From the NCBI GenBank assembly GCA_900547955.1, contig URIR01000026.1, positions 1 through 26,276 of the forward strand: DNA of 26,276 nt, read 5' to 3'. The DNA comes from an uncultured Eubacteriales bacterium (lineage in GTDB: Bacteria; Bacillota; Clostridia; Christensenellales; QALW01). The translations under genes and the position numbers were made by a program. Under the pieces are notes generated by a model. That model did no database searches and was not told the origin of the DNA. It saw only the letters and a list, made by a program, of their open reading frames with translations. This document shows, one piece after another, positions 15,441-23,821 of the stretch (the first letter of the stretch is position 1; every line of letters begins with the position of its first letter).

Positions 15441-15676
15441 TATAATTCGGCTGTCTCTAAAAAAGGACTATATCCCCTCGCTCTGTCGTACAGCCGCAGC
15501 CTGCGCCGTAAAAGGAAGGATGGAAAAGGCAGGGGGAAGAAGTTTATATCTCAGCATCAAAATACAGCAAAAACCGCTTAGAACCGCAAAATATATGCGG
15601 CTGTTTTTTCCGCCATTCTAAGCCGCTTGAAGGCCCCCATCCGCTTAAAGCGCTCCTCCGTATATTGATTCACAGC
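15441..15676. other. Gene-free spacer with a plus-strand hairpin
   Basis: No supported gene. At 15584-15609 on the plus strand, CCGCA and TGCGG form a small hairpin followed by CTGTTTTTT, a terminator-like arrangement. An outer pair GCTTAGAA (15576-15583) and TTCTAAGC (15616-15623) could compete with or enclose it. A short plus-strand transcript is possible, but no promoter for it is obvious. The open frame through here on the plus strand has no recognisable content. Confidence 0.3.
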
Positions 15677-15876
15677 CTACCCTCAGTTTACAATGAACTA
15701 CACGCCTCAAAACGGGATAATTTCTTCATTTAAGGTCGCAGAGTCAGAAGGCATAAAATTTGTGCCGGGTAAAACGCGCTTGAGGGAGAAATGTACCGGG
15801 CGTACTTGGAATCAAAGCAGCAAGCAGGACGCAAATTTCATGTCTTCTAACCGTCTTGCTTGTAAACTGAGGGTAG
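15677..15876. repeat. 200-bp element with 17-bp perfect terminal inverted repeats (MITE-like)
   Basis: CTACCCTCAGTTTACAA at 15677-15693 is the exact reverse complement of 15860-15876, so the element is 200 bp. Inside are two related words, TGTGCCGGGTA and TGTACCGGGCGTA, and the small dyad GGCA...TGCC. It encodes no complete protein. A frame on the plus strand stays open but does not resemble a real gene. Part of the interior (TACCGGGCGTA plus GCAGCAA) recurs at the left edge of the window (20-51), which supports a dispersed repeat family. No clear target-site duplication is visible. It lies 22 bases downstream of holA. Confidence 0.7.
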
Positions 15877-15898
15877 ACAATACAAGCTTTCTTAGCAG

Positions 15899-16879
15899 TC
15901 AAGCTTCAATGCAAAGCCGGCTGACCGCTAATTTCAGCGCCAGCTCCTGTTCCATCTTGCCGGTTTTTATCCTCTCGTCAGTATCCAGTAATATTTTTAA
16001 TCCTCTCTCCAGCCTTTGAGTACTTAACCCGCCCGCTCTTTTTAAAAGCTTGTCCACCATAAATTCCTTGATATCTACCATATCGGCAATTTCGGTTTTT
16101 CCGGCTCCTTGAGGCAGATTTTTAAGCATAAGCAAATTGCGCAGCTGCTTGGATATAATTCCCAGAATATATATAGGACTCTCTCTTTGCTCCAGTAATT
16201 CCTGGCATAGAATAAGCGCTTTAGCCGCGTCTTTATTCAGTATATGGTCGGCTATAGCATAGATATTATAATCCCGGCCCGGAGTAACCGATTTTTCTAT
16301 ATCGCTGCGAGTTATTATAGCATTCTGGGCAAACAGCGCCAGCTTAGTCAGCTCGTTATACAATCCTTCCAGGCTCGAATCCGCATATTCGGTCAAAAAC
16401 TCCGCGTCCTGAAGCGAAATATCCTTTCCCAGGCTTTTTAACGTTTTAATTATCCAGCTTATCAAATCCTTTTGTTCCAAAGCCTTAAATTCGGCTATGC
16501 AATGCCTGGACGCCGCCTTAAACAGGCGGGAACGCTTGTCGGCCTCAGGCATTATAAGCAATAAAACGCAGTCCTCCGAAGGCGAATCCATATATGAAAT
16601 CAGCAGCTCCGCGTCATTTCCGGGAATATAGTCGGATACCCTCACCATTTTTCTGGATTGCGTAAAAGACATCGTTTCGCACTGCTCGCATATATCCTGA
16701 GCAGAACAAAGCTTGCCGTCAAGCTTAATATAGTCGGGGCTTTGGCTATCCAAACCCAAGCCCTCCAGCAGCGCCAGCTCGGCTTTCTGCATAATATATT
16801 TTTCAGAGCCGCAGAAAAGATAAACAGGCGCTATTCCCTTTTTTATTGCCTGAAAAAACTGGTCGTTTATATAAGTCAT
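15899..16879 (-). CDS. holA: DNA polymerase III delta subunit
   Basis: A 326-residue subunit of the clamp loader, which opens the beta clamp and loads it on primed DNA. It starts with the typical region PVYLFCGSEKYIMQKAELAL (about 18-37) where delta resembles an AAA+ fold without a functional P-loop. Then follow VRVSDYIPG, LLLIMPEADKRSRLFKAA, the middle LISWIIKTLKSLGK, DAEFLTEYADSSLEGLYNELTKLALF, and the C-terminal collar domain (ISKQLRNLLMLKNL). The length is standard. Its ATG overlaps the comEC stop codon by four bases (ATGA), so the two are translationally coupled; the comEC-holA order is the usual Firmicute arrangement. The rpsT gene often found next is absent here. Confidence 0.95.
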   Translation of the reverse strand: MTYINDQFFQAIKKGIAPVYLFCGSEKYIMQKAELALLEGLGLDSQSPDYIKLDGKLCSAQDICEQCETMSFTQSRKMVRVSDYIPGNDAELLISYMDSPSEDCVLLLIMPEADKRSRLFKAASRHCIAEFKALEQKDLISWIIKTLKSLGKDISLQDAEFLTEYADSSLEGLYNELTKLALFAQNAIITRSDIEKSVTPGRDYNIYAIADHILNKDAAKALILCQELLEQRESPIYILGIISKQLRNLLMLKNLPQGAGKTEIADMVDIKEFMVDKLLKRAGGLSTQRLERGLKILLDTDERIKTGKMEQELALKLAVSRLCIEA

Positions 16880-19209
16880 GTAATGCTCTCCTTTATGGTA
16901 TACCCGTTCTTGCTGATAAATACGCTTACAGCGCCGTTGACAAGAGTGGATAAAACTCTCGCGCCGTAATACTCAAAAAGCTTTTCAGTTGCCCGGCCGC
17001 TGCTTACAACTATGCAATCCGCCTGTGTACTGTCATAAAAGGTTTTATTAAAGGTGGCGTCGCTGCCATGATGAGGAGCTTTTAAAATGTCGCATTCTAT
17101 ATCTGAAAGTCTGGAGACAAGCTCCATATCGTAATCCTGTATATCGCCTGCGAAAAGCACGGTAGTATCATATGCGTAAAGCTTTATTACCATGGAGGTA
17201 TTAATTGAAGGCTCTGTACCCTCAAAAGGATATAAGATTTTTACAACCACGTTATTGTCAAGTATAAGCGTTTCCCCTGCCTGAACGTTCGTCAGCTTGC
17301 ATCCGGCTTTTCTATATTCAGCCAGCAGCGTTTCCTCACTTTTATCAATAGTAAGCGAATTATAATATATATTTTTTACAGCTATTTTGTCTGGAAAAAT
17401 ATATAATCCGCCCGAGTGGTCTGTATCGCCGTGAGATAAAAATACGCCGTCCAGGTCATATATTCCCCGGGCATATAAATACGGCAGCACCACATTCTCA
17501 GCCGAATTGCCCGAATATTCAGAAAACACCGGTGCAGCTCCCGTATCTATCATATAGCATTTCCCGCCCGGAGTTTTTATAAAGGCGCAGTCGGCGTTGC
17601 CCACAGAAAGAAATTGAATTTCCAGCTTATCCTCTTCCAGCGCTTTATAGCCAAATATGCCGCAGACCGACAAAACCACTATACATACGATACTGACAGC
17701 CTTTTTTGTAAGCTTAATATTTACAAAACGTGATAAAAAGAACAAAAGTACAAAATAAGCCGCTACCAGCAGTTCCGGAATATATCCCCCTCTAACGTCA
17801 GGCACCCCCAAATTACTAAGCCCCTCCGACGCAAAAAGAAAAACGTCAACCGGAAGCCTGAGCAGGCTTATAAGAAAAACTCCGGCATTTGAAAAAAGCA
17901 ATCCTAAAAAGGACGCGGCAAACACATATGTGAGAAGTACCGAAATATAAGGTACAAGAACCACATTTGCCAGGACAGATATCAAAGGATAGCTATGAAA
18001 CATATTTATCTGCAAGGGCAAAGTGCCTATTTGAGCGGAAATAGTTACCTGGGCCGTATCCGTTAGCCCTTTCAGGCCGGGGATATTACACCTGAACAGC
18101 CTGCCGAAAAGCACTATTCCAAAGCAGGCGGCAAATGAAAGCTGAAAGCCCGGAGCATACACGCAGAGAGGCGATAACGCTATAAGAACTATACATGCCG
18201 CGCTGAGAGAATTAAGGCTGTCATACCCTTCAAACAGACAGGAAGCGCCCAGCATAATAAGGAACATTATGACCGCTCTTGTAATGGAAACAGAAAAGCC
18301 GCAGATTGCAGCATAGCAAAGAAGTATGCCCGCGACTATAAAAAAGCCCAGCTTTTTGGATATACCCAGTCTCTTAATTAAAAACAGCAGAGCATAAGCG
18401 ATTATGCCCACATGCAGGCCGGATACGCTGAAAATATGTACAATGCCCAATTCTGTGAACTTATCATAATATGGCGAATATGACGCTTCATCGTTTCCCA
18501 GAAGCATGCCTGATATCAAAACCGCCTGTTCCTCAGGCAACGCCGCATAAATATTGTCGTCTATTCTATCCCTAAGCCTATGAAATACTCCCCAGAAATC
18601 ATCCTGATTATCCTCAACTACCGGCGTTTGGCCGGCAAAGGCCGAATAATAAACTCCACGGCCGAACATAATCCGCCTATAATTAGGCTGAAACGGGCCG
18701 TCCGGCTCTGACGGCACGCTTATGCTGACTGGAACTCTTATTACATCTCCATAATTAAGCTCCGAATAATCCTCAATATCTATATAAAGCGCCACCCTGC
18801 CCCTAAGGCTTACCGTTCCGTCTACGCCTTCCATAAGGCAATTATCCAAATTAAGAGAGGCGCGTTCATCATTAACCACAACCGGTCCGCAAACGCGGCC
18901 AGTAATATACACCTTGCCTTCAGGAGGCTCCGTCAGCTTAACGTTATAACCCGCCCATCCGTACCAGGCGACAGCTAAAAAGCAGATAAGGGCTAAAGCG
19001 CAAAAGTTCTTTATACGGCGCACAAAAATAATCAGCGTGCACGCGGTTAAAACGGCAGCGCCCGAAATTGCAACAAGCTGCCATAAATTTGCCGCTGCGC
19101 CCAAAACACCGCCCGCAACCAAAATTGCCGCCAGAAAAAACGGATATCTCGGATTAACCAGTCTGACTTTTTGTCCGTTTGTACCAAGCAGATTCCGCTC
19201 AGAGCTCAT
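16876..19209 (-). CDS. comEC: ComEC/Rec2 DNA-uptake channel protein
   Basis: A 777-residue polytopic membrane protein that carries single-stranded DNA across the cytoplasmic membrane during competence. The order is classical. N-terminal membrane segments and an OB-like DUF4131 region come first (about 25-200). The competence domain follows, with HIFSVSGLHVGI near 258-269 and many helices to about 520. Last is a metallo-beta-lactamase domain starting IQFLSVGNADCAFIKT (about 530), with SHGDTDHSGG near 592-601 and LKAPHHGSD further on. The HxxxDH metal site is conserved. The start is taken at ATG 19209, which overlaps the upstream gene by 11 bases with GGAGG 12 bases before it; an earlier in-frame start would overlap by 80 bases. 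Whether the cell is naturally competent cannot be judged from this window. Confidence 0.95.
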   Translation of the reverse strand: MSSERNLLGTNGQKVRLVNPRYPFFLAAILVAGGVLGAAANLWQLVAISGAAVLTACTLIIFVRRIKNFCALALICFLAVAWYGWAGYNVKLTEPPEGKVYITGRVCGPVVVNDERASLNLDNCLMEGVDGTVSLRGRVALYIDIEDYSELNYGDVIRVPVSISVPSEPDGPFQPNYRRIMFGRGVYYSAFAGQTPVVEDNQDDFWGVFHRLRDRIDDNIYAALPEEQAVLISGMLLGNDEASYSPYYDKFTELGIVHIFSVSGLHVGIIAYALLFLIKRLGISKKLGFFIVAGILLCYAAICGFSVSITRAVIMFLIMLGASCLFEGYDSLNSLSAACIVLIALSPLCVYAPGFQLSFAACFGIVLFGRLFRCNIPGLKGLTDTAQVTISAQIGTLPLQINMFHSYPLISVLANVVLVPYISVLLTYVFAASFLGLLFSNAGVFLISLLRLPVDVFLFASEGLSNLGVPDVRGGYIPELLVAAYFVLLFFLSRFVNIKLTKKAVSIVCIVVLSVCGIFGYKALEEDKLEIQFLSVGNADCAFIKTPGGKCYMIDTGAAPVFSEYSGNSAENVVLPYLYARGIYDLDGVFLSHGDTDHSGGLYIFPDKIAVKNIYYNSLTIDKSEETLLAEYRKAGCKLTNVQAGETLILDNNVVVKILYPFEGTEPSINTSMVIKLYAYDTTVLFAGDIQDYDMELVSRLSDIECDILKAPHHGSDATFNKTFYDSTQADCIVVSSGRATEKLFEYYGARVLSTLVNGAVSVFISKNGYTIKESIT

Positions 19210-19909
19210 AGCTGGAATATTCCTCCGCGCATGCCGCGTCACAGACTCCCTGAGCCTCCTTAAGCAGCTCTGACGCATTCATTCCCGGCATGAAATGCGA
19301 CATAATAAGACTAGCCCCCGCCTGCTTCGCCGCCTGAGCGGCAAGTGCGGCATGCATATGCGGAGCCTCGGGAGTCCAGGCGTTGCAGGGCGTTCCCACA
19401 TCGCACAGCATTTTATCGCAGCCTTGCGCGAATTGAGCCAGAGCATCGGCGCTGTTGCAGTCGCCTGAATAAACGAAATCCCTCTCGCCTTTAAATCTCA
19501 TCGCATAGCTTTTGACCGGATGCTTCATAAGCGCAAAGCTTATTTCCATGCCCGCCAGGCTTATTGGGGCGCAATCGTCTATCGCAGTAAATTCAAAAAC
19601 CGAAGCTTTAACAAGCTCTGAAAGCATTGAAGGTCCAAAAACAGGAACAGGCGCCTTAAGCGTTCCCTTCTTTAAAAGCCCCTCCAACATATATCTGTAA
19701 AGAAAAAGGTCGTTTATATGGTCGTAATGAACATGAGATATTATTATACCGTCCAATTGTTCCGGCACAATAAATTCCTGTAAACGGGCAAGCACCCCGC
19801 TTCCCATATCCAAAAGCAGGTTTTTGCCCCCATTTTCAAGCAAATAACCCGACGTAGCTCCATGCGCAGGAGCATACGGTCCATATTTGCCCAGCACAGT
19901 CAGTTTCAT
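19199..19909 (-). CDS. Metallo-beta-lactamase-fold hydrolase (RNase Z-like)
   Basis: A 236-residue cytoplasmic protein. The metal motif SHVHYDH gives H59, H61, D63 and H64. Further ligands are the histidine in LMKHPVKS, the aspartate in YSGDCNS and the histidine in MSHFMPG. The N-terminus MKLTVLGKYGPYAPAHGATSGYLLENGGKNLLLDMGSG is that of the RNase Z / ElaC-like and cAMP-phosphodiesterase-like branch. It lacks the flexible tRNA-binding arm of true RNase Z, so a different small-molecule or nucleic-acid phosphodiester substrate is likely. The start has AAGGGTG close upstream. It begins 13 bases after the GerMN lipoprotein gene and overlaps comEC, so it is co-transcribed with both. Confidence 0.88.
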   Translation of the reverse strand: MKLTVLGKYGPYAPAHGATSGYLLENGGKNLLLDMGSGVLARLQEFIVPEQLDGIIISHVHYDHINDLFLYRYMLEGLLKKGTLKAPVPVFGPSMLSELVKASVFEFTAIDDCAPISLAGMEISFALMKHPVKSYAMRFKGERDFVYSGDCNSADALAQFAQGCDKMLCDVGTPCNAWTPEAPHMHAALAAQAAKQAGASLIMSHFMPGMNASELLKEAQGVCDAACAEEYSSYEL

Positions 19910-19922
19910 AAAACGTCACCCT

Positions 19923-21374
19923 TTAAGAATAAGATGTAAAAATGCCATAATCAGGTATAATCGGCCTAAGCGCCGAGATATAACCGCCTAAGGTTTCCAC
20001 AGGCGCGCCGTCAGCAAGAAAGCGCACGCTTTCAAAGCCGGAATTATAGCACAAGGTATTAATTATTGCATATGCGAAAAAACGCTCCTGTTCATAAGAA
20101 AGCCTGCTGAGAGATTCATAAAAATCCCTGGAAAAATTTATGTTTAAGCATTCGCCCGTTCTGTATAATCCAAGAACCATATTTTCATAATTCAGCTCGC
20201 TTTGACCAGACAAAACCTCAGCAATTTCCGCCATGCCTGCGGTACGCCCCTCCAATATGCTTCTAAGCAGCTGGTCTGAGGTCTCAAGCTCGTCATAAGC
20301 CTTAACCGCCACAGTCCGGGCAGTCAAACCTGTAAAATCCTGGTTGGGAAAATAACAGACCTCATTAGTGCGTATCAATCCCATAAAATCCGCTATGCCT
20401 GAAGAATATGAATACACCGTATCATATCCTTCCTCAGTCTGAACATTAATATCAACCGCTATATTCCGCATATCAGGATAGAGATGAGCTACTGTAAGCG
20501 CAATGGCAGGCACAGCGTTCCAAAGCTGATCCTGCAGCGGATAAGCTCCGCGGGCAAGAAAGCTTACAGACAGAGTCTGCCCGTCAAATTCAGTAGGCTT
20601 AAATAACGAAACGCCCTCCTCAAACACCGCTAAACCATCCTGCGCTGGACCGCGCAGCAGCTGATTTATAAGCTGGTCGGCATAATCTGTCCCCTTAAAA
20701 GTAATGCTGCGCGCCTCAGGCTCATAAAACCCGCTGGAAGCGGCCCGGAAATACAGCAGGACGTCCGCCTCTTCTTTATATGTTTCGCCAGCCAATTCAA
20801 AAGCGCTTTGGGCGCTTTTCCAGCTTGACAAAAGCGCCTGGGCATCATCCGTCTCTCCGTCCAGCGCCATTACCGGCCGAAAATTATAATCCGGAATTAC
20901 GAGCTGCCTGCCCTCGCAGGCTACTGAAATATAATTAATTTCGTCAAAGTCCGTAAATGTATTTGCCAGACAGGAAAGCATCTGCGCAATAGCCAGCGGA
21001 GGCTCATATCTTAAATCGTCCGAAAAATTAAGATACAGAATATCCCCTTGCCGTCTTACGCTGCGCAGTTCAATCTCCGGGCTGAATATACCCTCGTAAC
21101 TCTCTCTGAGCATTTTATCTCTTCCCATAAGCGCGCGCGCCACCGCCCGATATTTGCCTTCATTATCTACAGTAACCGGCTCCACCGAATAAACAAGCGT
21201 ATTATTTTTATAGGTATACAGCTTGCAATAAGCAGGTTCATTCATTATTTCAGCATGAGAGGAATACTCAGGATAGGACTGCTCCTGAGAAGAGCGGCAG
21301 GAGCACAGCATAATTAAGCCGGCCGTCATAAGCAAAGCGGATACTTTTCTTAAAAGTCCTTTAAAAATAGACAT
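19923..21374 (-). CDS. Lipoprotein with two GerMN domains
   Basis: A 483-residue secreted protein. The signal peptide ends with lipobox LCSC (C26) when started at the ATG at 21374, which has GGGGAGG 6 bases upstream; an earlier in-frame start would overlap the preceding gene by 32 bases without need. Two GerMN-type modules can be recognised: about residues 50-165 (LMGRDKML..., then LYLNFSDDLRYEPPLAIAQMLSCLANTFT) and 205-320 (QLINQLLRGPAQDG..., LSVSFLARG...). A further related region follows near the C-terminus (LRSILEG..., LNINFSRDFYESL). GerM-type domains occur in spore-cortex and envelope proteins and are thought to bind envelope components. It starts 1 base after its paralogue's stop. Confidence 0.85.
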   Translation of the reverse strand: MSIFKGLLRKVSALLMTAGLIMLCSCRSSQEQSYPEYSSHAEIMNEPAYCKLYTYKNNTLVYSVEPVTVDNEGKYRAVARALMGRDKMLRESYEGIFSPEIELRSVRRQGDILYLNFSDDLRYEPPLAIAQMLSCLANTFTDFDEINYISVACEGRQLVIPDYNFRPVMALDGETDDAQALLSSWKSAQSAFELAGETYKEEADVLLYFRAASSGFYEPEARSITFKGTDYADQLINQLLRGPAQDGLAVFEEGVSLFKPTEFDGQTLSVSFLARGAYPLQDQLWNAVPAIALTVAHLYPDMRNIAVDINVQTEEGYDTVYSYSSGIADFMGLIRTNEVCYFPNQDFTGLTARTVAVKAYDELETSDQLLRSILEGRTAGMAEIAEVLSGQSELNYENMVLGLYRTGECLNINFSRDFYESLSRLSYEQERFFAYAIINTLCYNSGFESVRFLADGAPVETLGGYISALRPIIPDYGIFTSYS

Positions 21375-21375
21375 T

Positions 21376-22347
21376 TTATTCCTCCCCGCCGAAAACATCC
21401 AGCACAAAGGAATAGGATATCCGCCAAATACCCGAGCTTCTTATAAAGGAAACGGGAATATCCTCATAGAATCTCTCTCCTGAATCAGACGACAAGGAAT
21501 AGCTTACCAGTCCTCTGGCGCGCGAGCCGTCCTCAGAAACCGAGAAAAATTCCGAAACCTCCGCCGAGACCATCACCTGTCCGTTCTGCGCGCAGTCCGC
21601 CTCAAAGCCTGCAAGGTCAGGACGCAGTATACCAGTAGAGGAATCCGAGGAAAGATATTTATGAGCGTCCTCCATATTGCCGTTTATCAAACAGGAGGTA
21701 AAGATTTCAAGCGCCGTACAGGGAGTCATTATATAGCTTGCATCCATAGTCAGCGGCTCTATATGCTCCTGCTCCCTGCCGTCTCCAGCAAAGCCCAATT
21801 CTCCCCGTGTCGGCCGTTCGGTAACGTTCTGCTCCTTACGGACAATATATAGCTGCACGCGGGAATATCCCGTATTTTCTATAAGCGTATTTACTATTGA
21901 ATACACCGCCATACGCTGCCTTAAGCATTGCAAAGCGTATACCTCTTCGCTTAAATTATCCGTTTGGTTTAATATAATAAAATCGTCGGACAGCGTAACA
22001 AATACGCAGTTCCCCTCAAAACTTATGCCCTCCAAGGTGGTATTTTCATCTATTACCCTGCTTAAAGCGCTGCTTACCCCCTGCGGGCCTCTCAGCAGCG
22101 CGCTGAGCAGCGCGTATTCATAGGAATTATTTGGATAAGTGTCTATCCGCCTGAATTCAGCGGCTAAAATATTCTGGTCGGAGAATCCGAAATACAGCGC
22201 CGCTGAAGAAGGGGAGGAATTGGAGGGATTGGTAGCCTGAATCTGGGGCACGTTCCCATCCTGTCCGCCGTTATTCAGATATAAGCCCTGACATGAGCAG
22301 AGAAGCGCCGCGCATAATACCGCAGCCGTCAGTTTTAATATTCTCAT
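21376..22347 (-). CDS. GerMN-domain lipoprotein
   Basis: A 323-residue secreted protein. The signal peptide has lipobox LCSC at C19, then an N/S/P-rich linker. A single GerMN module spans about 48-170 (LLSALLRGPQGVSSAL, then NCVFVTLSDDFI and LRQRMAVYSIVNTLIENTGYSRVQLYI). The C-terminal part (about 200-323) has an alpha+beta look (EIFTSCLINGNMEDAHKYL..., VSYSLSSDSGERFYEDIPVSFIRSSGIWRISY) like NTF2-type accessory domains of lipoproteins. It begins 15 bases after the histidine kinase gene, so it is probably co-transcribed with the two-component system and may act in the same envelope-stress or sporulation-related response. Function beyond envelope binding is unknown. Confidence 0.85.
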   Translation of the reverse strand: MRILKLTAAVLCAALLCSCQGLYLNNGGQDGNVPQIQATNPSNSSPSSAALYFGFSDQNILAAEFRRIDTYPNNSYEYALLSALLRGPQGVSSALSRVIDENTTLEGISFEGNCVFVTLSDDFIILNQTDNLSEEVYALQCLRQRMAVYSIVNTLIENTGYSRVQLYIVRKEQNVTERPTRGELGFAGDGREQEHIEPLTMDASYIMTPCTALEIFTSCLINGNMEDAHKYLSSDSSTGILRPDLAGFEADCAQNGQVMVSAEVSEFFSVSEDGSRARGLVSYSLSSDSGERFYEDIPVSFIRSSGIWRISYSFVLDVFGGEE

Positions 22348-22362
22348 CTCTTTACCTTCCTT

Positions 22363-23778
22363 TTAAGCCTGCTGCTGGCTTATAGGCAGTTCCACAGTAA
22401 AAGTGCTGCCCTCTCCCAAAGCGCTTTTAACGCTTATTGTGCCTCCATGCTGTTTAATTATATTATCCACTATGCTCAGCCCCAGGCCCGTTCCTCCCGA
22501 ACCGCGCGAACGCGCTTTATCCACCCGGTAAAAACGGTCGAAAATATGCGCCTGGTCTGCTTCAGATATGCCTATTCCCTGGTCTATTATATCTATAACC
22601 GCATTCTTTCCTTTTTTATAAAGCTTTATCTTTATTACAGTATCCTCAGGCGAATATTTTATGGCGTTGTCTATAAGATTGGAAAAGGCCTGCTGCAATT
22701 TTGTCTGGTCGCCGTTTACTGTCAAATCCTCGGTTTCGCATTCCAGCGTTATTCCCTGCTTAGCGGCCAGAGGCTGCAGCATATGGTATACTCTGTCCAC
22801 TAAATCCATAAGCTGAATAGGCACAAACCGGCTTTCAGCTCCGCTGTCGTCCATGCGCACCAAAGTAAGCAAATCATTTATAACATAATTCAGCCTGTCT
22901 ATCTCATGGCTTATATCGCCCAGAAATTCCTCATATAATTCCCTGGACGCGTCCGGCTGGCTCAACAGCGCATCCACCAATATTTTCATTGAAGCCAGCG
23001 GAGTTTTCAGCTCGTGAGAAGCATCCGAAACAAATTTATTTCTTGAAGCGTCCAAATGCTCGAGCTTTTCACTCATAATATTAAAAGAGGCGGCCAGCTC
23101 GGCTATTTCGCTTTTTCCCTTAACCTGCGCGCGAACAGAAAAATCCCCCTTGGCCATATCCCCTATCTTGGCGGTCATATCCTGAATAGGCTTAATAGTC
23201 TTGAGAGTCAACAGCAGCATAAAAGCAAAAAATAGCACGCCCGTCACCGCGCTGACTATAATCATGCGTATTGAAAATACATTTATCCTGTCCACTACGT
23301 CCTGAATGGGAATGGACGCAACAAGAGCATATCTTTCCCCTTCAGACGAAAGCATGCGCTCCGCATAGCATACTGCCCAGTATTCCCTTCTGCCCTTTTT
23401 ATACGGCAAAAAGCTGTTATACTGCTCAGCGCTCTGAGAGATTATCTTCTGAGTATAAGTCAGCCTGGCAGAGCCCTGGCCCTGATTAAGCACTCTGGCC
23501 GTTGCGTCATTTTCAAAATGAGTGCCTGTCAGCTCGCTGTATGTATCAACAATTACCGTGCCGTTAGGGTCCAATACAAATACTCTTCCCTCAAATTCCC
23601 GGGCAAATTCTTCGCATATGGAATACAGGCTCTCAGAATGCCCGAGCTCCTTCTCAATTTCAAGGGCGTTGGCCGAAACAGACTGCTGCTGAACCGAAAA
23701 GCGCTGGTCCAGCATGACGTCTCCCATAAAGGCTATAACCAGATAATTTACCAGCGTCAGAGAAAGCACCAGCATCAC
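22363..23778 (-). CDS. Sensor histidine kinase (start codon uncertain)
   Basis: At least 471 residues. Domains: transmembrane helix 1 at the very start, an extracellular sensor (about 22-168, with a PAS/Cache-like FVLDPNGTVIVDTYSEL), helix 2 (171-192), HAMP (about 192-245), HisKA with SHELKTP (H255), and HATPase_c with NLIDNAIKYS, DQGIGIS and GTGLGLSIV. This is the PhoR/WalK-like layout. The true N-terminus probably lies upstream of the first GTG: the in-frame codons before it read SIKFRLTASYL, the usual start of such kinases. However, no ATG, GTG or TTG exists between the in-frame stop at 23845-23847 and the GTG at 23778. The gene follows its response regulator directly. Confidence 0.93.
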   Translation of the reverse strand: MMLVLSLTLVNYLVIAFMGDVMLDQRFSVQQQSVSANALEIEKELGHSESLYSICEEFAREFEGRVFVLDPNGTVIVDTYSELTGTHFENDATARVLNQGQGSARLTYTQKIISQSAEQYNSFLPYKKGRREYWAVCYAERMLSSEGERYALVASIPIQDVVDRINVFSIRMIIVSAVTGVLFFAFMLLLTLKTIKPIQDMTAKIGDMAKGDFSVRAQVKGKSEIAELAASFNIMSEKLEHLDASRNKFVSDASHELKTPLASMKILVDALLSQPDASRELYEEFLGDISHEIDRLNYVINDLLTLVRMDDSGAESRFVPIQLMDLVDRVYHMLQPLAAKQGITLECETEDLTVNGDQTKLQQAFSNLIDNAIKYSPEDTVIKIKLYKKGKNAVIDIIDQGIGISEADQAHIFDRFYRVDKARSRGSGGTGLGLSIVDNIIKQHGGTISVKSALGEGSTFTVELPISQQQA

Positions 23779-23821
23779 CAGATAAGAAGCGGTAAGCCTG
23801 AACTTTATGCTGTTTACAACT

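Noticed and set aside
15391..15621. A 76-residue open frame on the plus strand.
   Set aside because: It overlaps the promoter and start of the lipoprotein operon, has no ribosome-binding site, and is of odd composition.
15693..16019. A 108-residue open frame on the plus strand over the 200-bp element.
   Set aside because: It starts inside one terminal repeat and runs antisense into holA, has no ribosome-binding site, and has no recognisable domain; it is explained by the repeat.
19199..19278. Longer start for ComEC at 19278.
   Set aside because: It would overlap the upstream hydrolase gene by 80 bases and adds an arginine-rich stretch that is out-of-frame translation of that gene; ATG 19209 is the better start.
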